Shown here: one piece after another, positions 60,601-64,000 of the stretch
Numbering within the stretch: position 1 is the stretch's first letter
How the letters are laid out: each line of letters starts with the position of its first letter
Assembly (NCBI RefSeq): GCF_044068625.1
Contig: NZ_JBIPKH010000010.1
Location: 1 to 64,000, forward strand
Source of the DNA: Desulfurivibrio sp044068625
Lineage (GTDB): Bacteria > Desulfobacterota > Desulfobulbia > Desulfobulbales > Desulfurivibrionaceae
Direction: 5' to 3'
DNA length: 64,000 bases
Made by a program: the position numbers and the translations under genes
The notes under the pieces: model-generated
The model's input: only the letters and a program-made list of their open reading frames with translations
What the model was told of the DNA's origin: nothing
Databases searched by the model: none

Positions 60601-62295
60601 CCGCACCTGGCCCTCGTCGGCCTGGGGGAGAAACTCGCTGCCCAGTTGGGAAAGCAGCATCAGGGCCAGGAGAAAGAGGCTCATGAAACCGATGATCACC
60701 AGGCCGCGATTGCGCATCGCCCCTGCCAACAGGCGCTGATAAAACTCCTCCAGCCCGCTGAAGATGGCGGCGGTGAGCCGCAGCAGACCCCCGGCCGGAC
60801 CGCCCCGGCCGCGACTGTCGGCCGGGGGCTGGACCAGGCGGGCGGCCAGCATCGGGGTCAGGGTCAGGGCCACCACCAGGGCGGCCAGCAGGGCAAAACC
60901 CACCACCAGGGCCAACTGGCGAAAGAGAATGCCGGCCAGCTGTTCGGCAAAGAGCATGGGCAGAAAGATCACCAGGGTGGTCAGGGTGCCGGCCACAATG
61001 GCGGCGGCCACCTCGCCGGTGCCCCGCACCGCCGCCTCGGGGGCGGCCAACCGCTCCTTGTCCCGCAGACGGGCGATATTTTCCAGGACCACGATGGCGC
61101 TGTCCACCATCATCCCCACCCCCAGGGCCAAACCGCCCAAGGTCATCAGGTTGAGGGTGAAACCGCCGAAATAGACCAAGGCGAAGGTGGCGACCACCGA
61201 CACTGGAATCGCCACCGCCACCACCAGGGCGGAGCGGACGCTGCGCAGAAAGAAGAGCAGCACCAGGGAGGCCAGGGCGCCGCCATAGAGCAACGAGCGG
61301 CCGACATTGTCGATGGAACGCTGAATATACTCGGAAAAATCGATGATCGGCACGATCTCCACATAGGGGAAATCGCGGTTGAGCCGCTCCACCTCCCGCA
61401 GCACCTCGCGGGCCACCTGGACGGTGTTGGCGTCGGGCTGCTTGCGCACCGCCAGGCGAACCCCCGGCTGGTCGTTGATCCGCACGATCCGGGTCACCTT
61501 GCGATGGGTGTCGCGGATCTCCGCCACCTGCTCCAGGGTGATGGGGGCCCCACCCCGCACCGTCAAGACGGTGGCGGCCAATTCCTCCAGGCTGGTAAAC
61601 TGGCCCGGGGTGCGCAGGGTGACATCCAGCCGCCCCCGCTCGATCTCGCCGGCGGGCACGGTGATGTTGGCGTCGCGGATCGCCTGGCGGATGCCGTCCA
61701 GGGTCAGGCCCAGGGCCTGGATCTTGTCGGGCAGCAGATTGACCTGGATCTCCCGTTCCAACCCGCCCCAGACATCCAGGGAAGCCACCCCCGGCACCCG
61801 CTCCACCCGGAAACTCATCTGTTCGTCGATCAGCCGTCGCAACTCCAGGGGATCCAGGGGACTGGCGGCCCCCAGAATCAGGACCGGGGTGGCGGAGATA
61901 TCGAATTTGCGCACTTGGGGCCGGGTGACATCATCGGGCAGCAGGTGCATGATCCGGTCCAGCCGATCCCGGAGATCGTTGGCCGCCACGTCGATATCGG
62001 TCCCCCAGGCAAAGGAGACCCGGACGTTACTGATCCCCTCCGAAGAGTTGGAGTTGATGCTCTCCACCCCGGCCACCGCCGCCACCGCCTGCTCGATGGG
62101 CCGGGTGATCAGCTCCTCCACCTCCTCGGGGCTGGCGTTTTCGTAGCCGGCCGAGATGGTCAGGGTGGGATAGGTGACCTCGGGCATCAGATCGATGGGC
62201 AGACGGGCCAAAGAGACCGCCCCGACGATCACCGCGATCAGGGTGACCATGGTGGTGAAAACCGGGCGACTGACCGTGAACCGGGCCAAATTCAT
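57634..62295 (-). CDS. RND efflux pump fused to TolC-like outer-membrane channel
   Basis: One 1553-residue frame. Residues 1-1020 are a full RND transporter (HAE-type): VSRPVFTTMVTLIAVIVGA, SAIVVLENIARL with D398 in MMVDS in TM4, two periplasmic halves, IILMV-type helices. Residues 1023-1038 are a Gly/Ala linker, 1039-1060 a signal-peptide-like hydrophobic segment ending PVPAAAG, and 1061-1553 a TolC/OMF domain (LTLTQALLRGGSREANL; VEVGTVPEIEVAAAEAE). No ATG, GTG or TTG in frame lies between the RND part and the hydrophobic segment, so the channel has no independent start there. Overlaps the adaptor gene by 4 bases. Confidence 0.9.
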   Translation of the reverse strand: MNLARFTVSRPVFTTMVTLIAVIVGAVSLARLPIDLMPEVTYPTLTISAGYENASPEEVEELITRPIEQAVAAVAGVESINSNSSEGISNVRVSFAWGTDIDVAANDLRDRLDRIMHLLPDDVTRPQVRKFDISATPVLILGAASPLDPLELRRLIDEQMSFRVERVPGVASLDVWGGLEREIQVNLLPDKIQALGLTLDGIRQAIRDANITVPAGEIERGRLDVTLRTPGQFTSLEELAATVLTVRGGAPITLEQVAEIRDTHRKVTRIVRINDQPGVRLAVRKQPDANTVQVAREVLREVERLNRDFPYVEIVPIIDFSEYIQRSIDNVGRSLLYGGALASLVLLFFLRSVRSALVVAVAIPVSVVATFALVYFGGFTLNLMTLGGLALGVGMMVDSAIVVLENIARLRDKERLAAPEAAVRGTGEVAAAIVAGTLTTLVIFLPMLFAEQLAGILFRQLALVVGFALLAALVVALTLTPMLAARLVQPPADSRGRGGPAGGLLRLTAAIFSGLEEFYQRLLAGAMRNRGLVIIGFMSLFLLALMLLSQLGSEFLPQADEGQVRIAVEMETGTQLALLDRKVREVERIVLPAVPETRSSVVQIGGTSFRTGAPANADIRLALVPARERQRSSEEIAAALRPLLQAIPGARVTTRSGGLFILRLAAGGEDERLSIEVRGFELDLLDRMARQVRDAIVEVEGITDLRLSREGGVPLELLRIDRQRAADLGLSVAGIARTIETAMAGSTAGQFRDGGNEYRIFMRLKDAEQLDFDDILNITVRNDLGEFVALRNVVMVERAEGPLTIERQDQQRISRIQGNLSGRDMGSVVADVRAKLAEIPVPRGIDITFGGDYEQQEKAFSEMALGLLLAVILVYMVMASLYESLRDPLIVMFSVPMALIGVVTMLLFTGTTLNANSYIGGIMLVGIVVNNAILIVDQASRLRRGEGWSAYEAAMEAGRRRLRPILMTTLTTTFAMLPLALGMGEGSEQQAPMARAVVGGLLSSAFITLLLIPVLYSLFYARSGPTGATGAGGAGQAGAAALVALALPVLLLAAPVPAAAGEPDIERYLPRPRAEIVLPAPDAQGRLPLTVEEAVFLALRNNRALGVQLYQPLIAGTFVEQERAVFDPALFAEATASREKSRLGDDYLTSEGENYRLGLERELSGGTALELALEQQRREPVAGGSYQQRAGAYLTLTQALLRGGSREANLAGIRRAELESLASLYELRGFTEALVAEVENSYWNLVLAQSRIAIFQESLRVAEAQLRDVQRRIEVGTVPEIEVAAAEAELAFRRQSLIDGESRRDQARIDLLRLLNPQPAAAGGGGDNWSIMVVPQDQPRRLELQPDPVADHVALAVISRPDLEEARLRLKRGELDIVQTRNGLLPRLDLFLSLGKTGYADSFGSSWSDIGEGSGYAGSLGLRFNLNLGGNRAAGAADSRARASQAQARAALANLAQLVVADVHKAHLEANRAYAQIFASTERRRLQEKVLRVEQVKFEVGRGTALAVAQAQRDLLESQLAEVDAIIAHRRAITELYRLDGSLLNRRAIRIED

Positions 62296-63518
62296 CGGTT
62301 TCCACCCTGCTCCCGCTCCCGGGCCGAACCCGGGGTCGCATGGCCGGGCACCGTGATCCGGCCGCCATCACTAAGCAGATGCTGCCCCAGGGTGACCACC
62401 CAGCCCTCAAGTTCCGGTTGAACGATCTCCACCTGTTCCCGATCCTGCAACCCCAGATACACCGGCACCCGGCGGACGACCCCCGCTTCCAGATCGGCCA
62501 GATAGAGGGCGTAACCGCCGGCCCGTTCCAGCAGAGCCGCCCGGGGCACCAGCTGGGCATCTTGGCGACGGGCCAGTTCAACCTCCAGGCGCACGAACAT
62601 CCCCGGTTTCAGGATCTGGTCGGGATTGGGCACCTCCACCTCCAGCCGGGCCTGGCGGGAGGCCTCCCGGATCACCGGAGCCAGCCGAGCCAGGGTGCCG
62701 ACAAAGCGCCGCTCCTCAATGGCATCGGCGGCCACCAGCACCTCCCGGCCCACCGCCAGCCGGGGATAATCCCGCTCCGGAACATGGGCCACCGCCACCA
62801 GCCGGTCGAGCCCGACCACGGTAAAGACCGGGGCGTTGGCGGCCAGCAGGGTGCCGGCATCGACCAGACGTTCGGCGATTACCCGGGGCTGCTCATCACC
62901 CTGCCAGTCGGCCCGGATATTGGTGTAGGAGAGCCGCAGCTCGGCGCTGTCCAGGGCGGCCCGGCGCTGAGCAACCTGGGCGGCGGCCATGGCCACCCGG
63001 GCCTGCTGGGCCTGGTGATCGGTCAGGGCCCGATCCAGCTCCGCCTCGGAGGCCACCCCCTGGCCCCGCAAGCGCTCAATCCGCTCCAGTTCCCGGGCCC
63101 GGGCGGTGAGAGAACTTTCCGCCTCGGCCAGTCCCGCCTGGGCCACCGCCAGTTCCGCCTGGGCTCGGACCACTTCCAGCCGATACTCCTCGTCATCCAG
63201 CCGCCCCACCACCTGGCCCCGCTGGACCAGGTCCCCCAGATCCACGGTCAGCTCCAACAGCCGACCGCTGACCCGGGCGGCCAGTTCGAAACGGGCGGCC
63301 GGCTCCAGGGTGCCGGTAAAGGAGCGCCGCTCGATGATCGGCCCCCGGGTCACCGGGGCCACCTCCACCGCCACCGCCACTCCGCCTCCCCGGGCTCCCG
63401 GCGGGCCGGGGGCTTGGGGAACGGCGCCATCGTCGTCGGAGAGATACCAGTAGGTCAACAGCAGCAAAAAAAGCGCCAGGCCGGCGCCAACCAGAGTTTT
63501 CAAATGTTGTCGTTTCAT
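62292..63518 (-). CDS. RND periplasmic adaptor (MFP) protein
   Basis: 408 residues with an N-terminal membrane anchor (LVGAGLALFLLLLTYWYL), a lipoyl-type domain split by a long alpha-helical hairpin (SLTARARELERIERLRGQGVA), barrel and membrane-proximal domains (IKPGMF-like LKPGMFVRLEVEL). It links the RND pump to the channel. No ribosome site is visible and the -10 hexamer TATTAT ends 6 bases before the ATG. First gene of a two-gene efflux operon. Confidence 0.92.
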   Translation of the reverse strand: MKRQHLKTLVGAGLALFLLLLTYWYLSDDDGAVPQAPGPPGARGGGVAVAVEVAPVTRGPIIERRSFTGTLEPAARFELAARVSGRLLELTVDLGDLVQRGQVVGRLDDEEYRLEVVRAQAELAVAQAGLAEAESSLTARARELERIERLRGQGVASEAELDRALTDHQAQQARVAMAAAQVAQRRAALDSAELRLSYTNIRADWQGDEQPRVIAERLVDAGTLLAANAPVFTVVGLDRLVAVAHVPERDYPRLAVGREVLVAADAIEERRFVGTLARLAPVIREASRQARLEVEVPNPDQILKPGMFVRLEVELARRQDAQLVPRAALLERAGGYALYLADLEAGVVRRVPVYLGLQDREQVEIVQPELEGWVVTLGQHLLSDGGRITVPGHATPGSAREREQGGNR

Positions 63519-63553
63519 GGGTAAATAATAACTAGATTCCGGAATATTGTAAA
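63519..63553 (-). promoter_or_regulatory. Promoter/operator of RND efflux operon, leaderless
   Basis: Minus-strand TTTACA (63553-63548), 17-base spacer, TATTAT (63530-63525). The spacer holds the perfect palindrome ATTCCGGAAT (63536-63545), a likely repressor site. The predicted transcription start is the A of the adaptor ATG at 63518. Confidence 0.7.
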
Positions 63554-63577
63554 AAAGTAATCGTGCAAAACGGCTTT

Positions 63578-63590
63578 TGCCCTTTGGGCA
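63578..63590. promoter_or_regulatory. Dyad TGCCC-TTT-GGGCA in divergent promoter region
   Basis: Perfect 5-bp arms in the 143-base gap between the efflux operon and the deaminase. A related site TGCC-N5-GGCA is at 63628-63640, and GGGCAGA (63586-63592) is complementary to TCTGCCC (63626-63632). These could be paired operator sites or a leader structure. Confidence 0.35.
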
Positions 63591-63597
63591 GAGACAC

Positions 63598-63626
63598 TTG
63601 ACCGGCCATGAAGTTGCATGTTATTT
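63598..63626 (+). promoter_or_regulatory. Promoter of deaminase gene
   Basis: TTGACC (63598-63603), 17-base spacer, TTATTT (63621-63626), about 36 bases ahead of the ATG. Confidence 0.45.
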
Positions 63627-63661
63627 CTGCCCAACAGGCAAACGAGGGAGGCAACCCGCCG

Positions 63662-64000
63662 ATGAGCAGCACGGATGAACATTTCATGGACCTGGCCCTG
63701 GAACAGGCCCGGACGGCCCTGCTGGCCGGGGAGTTTCCGGTGGGAGCGGTGCTGGTGGCCGGCGGCCGGGTGGTGGCCGACGGTGGCCGCCGCAACAGCC
63801 GGAGCGGCGGCCCGGAAATTCCGGCCAATGAACTCGATCATGCCGAAATCGTGGCCCTGCGGGAGTTGCTGGGCCGCCAACCGGCGATCGAGCGCCGGAG
63901 CCTGACCCTCTATTCGACCATGGAGCCCTGCCTGATGTGCTACGCCACCCTGCTGCTCAACGGCGTGCGCCGCATCGTTTACGCCTATGAAGACGCCATG
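63662..64000 (+). CDS. Nucleoside/tRNA adenosine deaminase family protein (partial)
   Basis: 113 residues seen; the gene runs off the right edge. Deaminase fold with zinc motif HAEIVALRE near residue 60 and TMEPCLMC (PCxxC), the pattern of tRNA adenosine deaminase TadA and related cytosine/guanine deaminases. ATG at 63662 follows GGGAGG by about 10 bases; an in-frame ATG at 63608 lies in the promoter. Which substrate it uses cannot be decided without the C-terminus. Confidence 0.85.
   Translation, partial: MSSTDEHFMDLALEQARTALLAGEFPVGAVLVAGGRVVADGGRRNSRSGGPEIPANELDHAEIVALRELLGRQPAIERRSLTLYSTMEPCLMCYATLLLNGVRRIVYAYEDAM

Noticed and set aside
60127..62421. A 764-codon plus-strand frame opposite the RND gene
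   Set aside because: Same shadow composition (His/Gly/Gln-rich); the minus strand carries a recognised transporter.

Overview
The window is about 64 kb of GC-rich bacterial chromosome carrying roughly 56 protein genes, four tRNA genes and no recognisable phage, insertion sequence, CRISPR array or rRNA. Gene content points to a strictly anaerobic Gram-negative bacterium, most likely a sulfur-metabolising member of the Desulfobacterota (Desulfobulbales-like). The reasons are an AcsE-type methyltetrahydrofolate methyltransferase, a RACo-type corrinoid activator, a DUF3786 Fe-S protein, bis-MGD cofactor genes, YedF/TusA/YeeE sulfur proteins, radical SAM enzymes, FmdE and NifX-like proteins, and an outer membrane implied by RND/TolC and FlgO-like proteins. 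The assignment is an inference from content; no marker gene was compared.

Layout. 1-7.1 kb (minus strand): yedF, two tRNA-Ser genes, the chain gatB-radC-hemW-radA, and an RdgC-like pair. 7.2-11 kb: tRNA-Lys/tRNA-Glu, a bidirectional terminator, and a sensor kinase translationally coupled to a FliK-like protein. 11-17.9 kb: HIT protein, mobB and a mobA-moeA fusion, serS, then ddl and a diguanylate cyclase. 17.9-24 kb: a B12-radical SAM protein, then lgt, an M16 peptidase and rpe. 24-28.3 kb (minus): an unusual envelope operon of two FlgO-like lipoproteins, a secreted protein and a membrane protein with repeated FliM-like peptides. 28.4-38.2 kb: nitrilase, RACo-like activator, a glycosyltransferase whose start lies in an ATGG repeat, SprT-DUF2786, DUF3786, a DNA glycosylase, the DUF1538-DUF1538-double PII operon and acsE. 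38.3-48.5 kb: aromatic biosynthesis, GluQ-RS-like, a sulfur-import/TusA/hybrid-kinase operon, phosphomannomutase. 48.6-57 kb: a DUF302-symporter-NifX operon and an FmdE plus oligopeptide/nickel-type ABC transporter operon. 57-64 kb: a ferredoxin-like membrane protein, a two-gene efflux operon in which the RND pump and its TolC channel are one 1553-residue ORF, and the start of a deaminase gene.

How genes work together. The corrinoid genes (RACo-like, acsE, DUF3786, B12-rSAM) fit a one-carbon/acetyl-CoA pathway. mobB and mobA-moeA supply molybdopterin cofactors. YeeE imports a sulfur compound that TusA may relay, and the hybrid kinase in the same operon may sense the state of this system. The most unusual points are the RND-TolC single chain, the FlgO/FliM-motif operon, the split DUF1538 halves with a tandem PII protein, the FmdE-ABC operon with paired operator boxes and an asymmetric ATPase, and several genes that appear to be transcribed as leaderless mRNAs.
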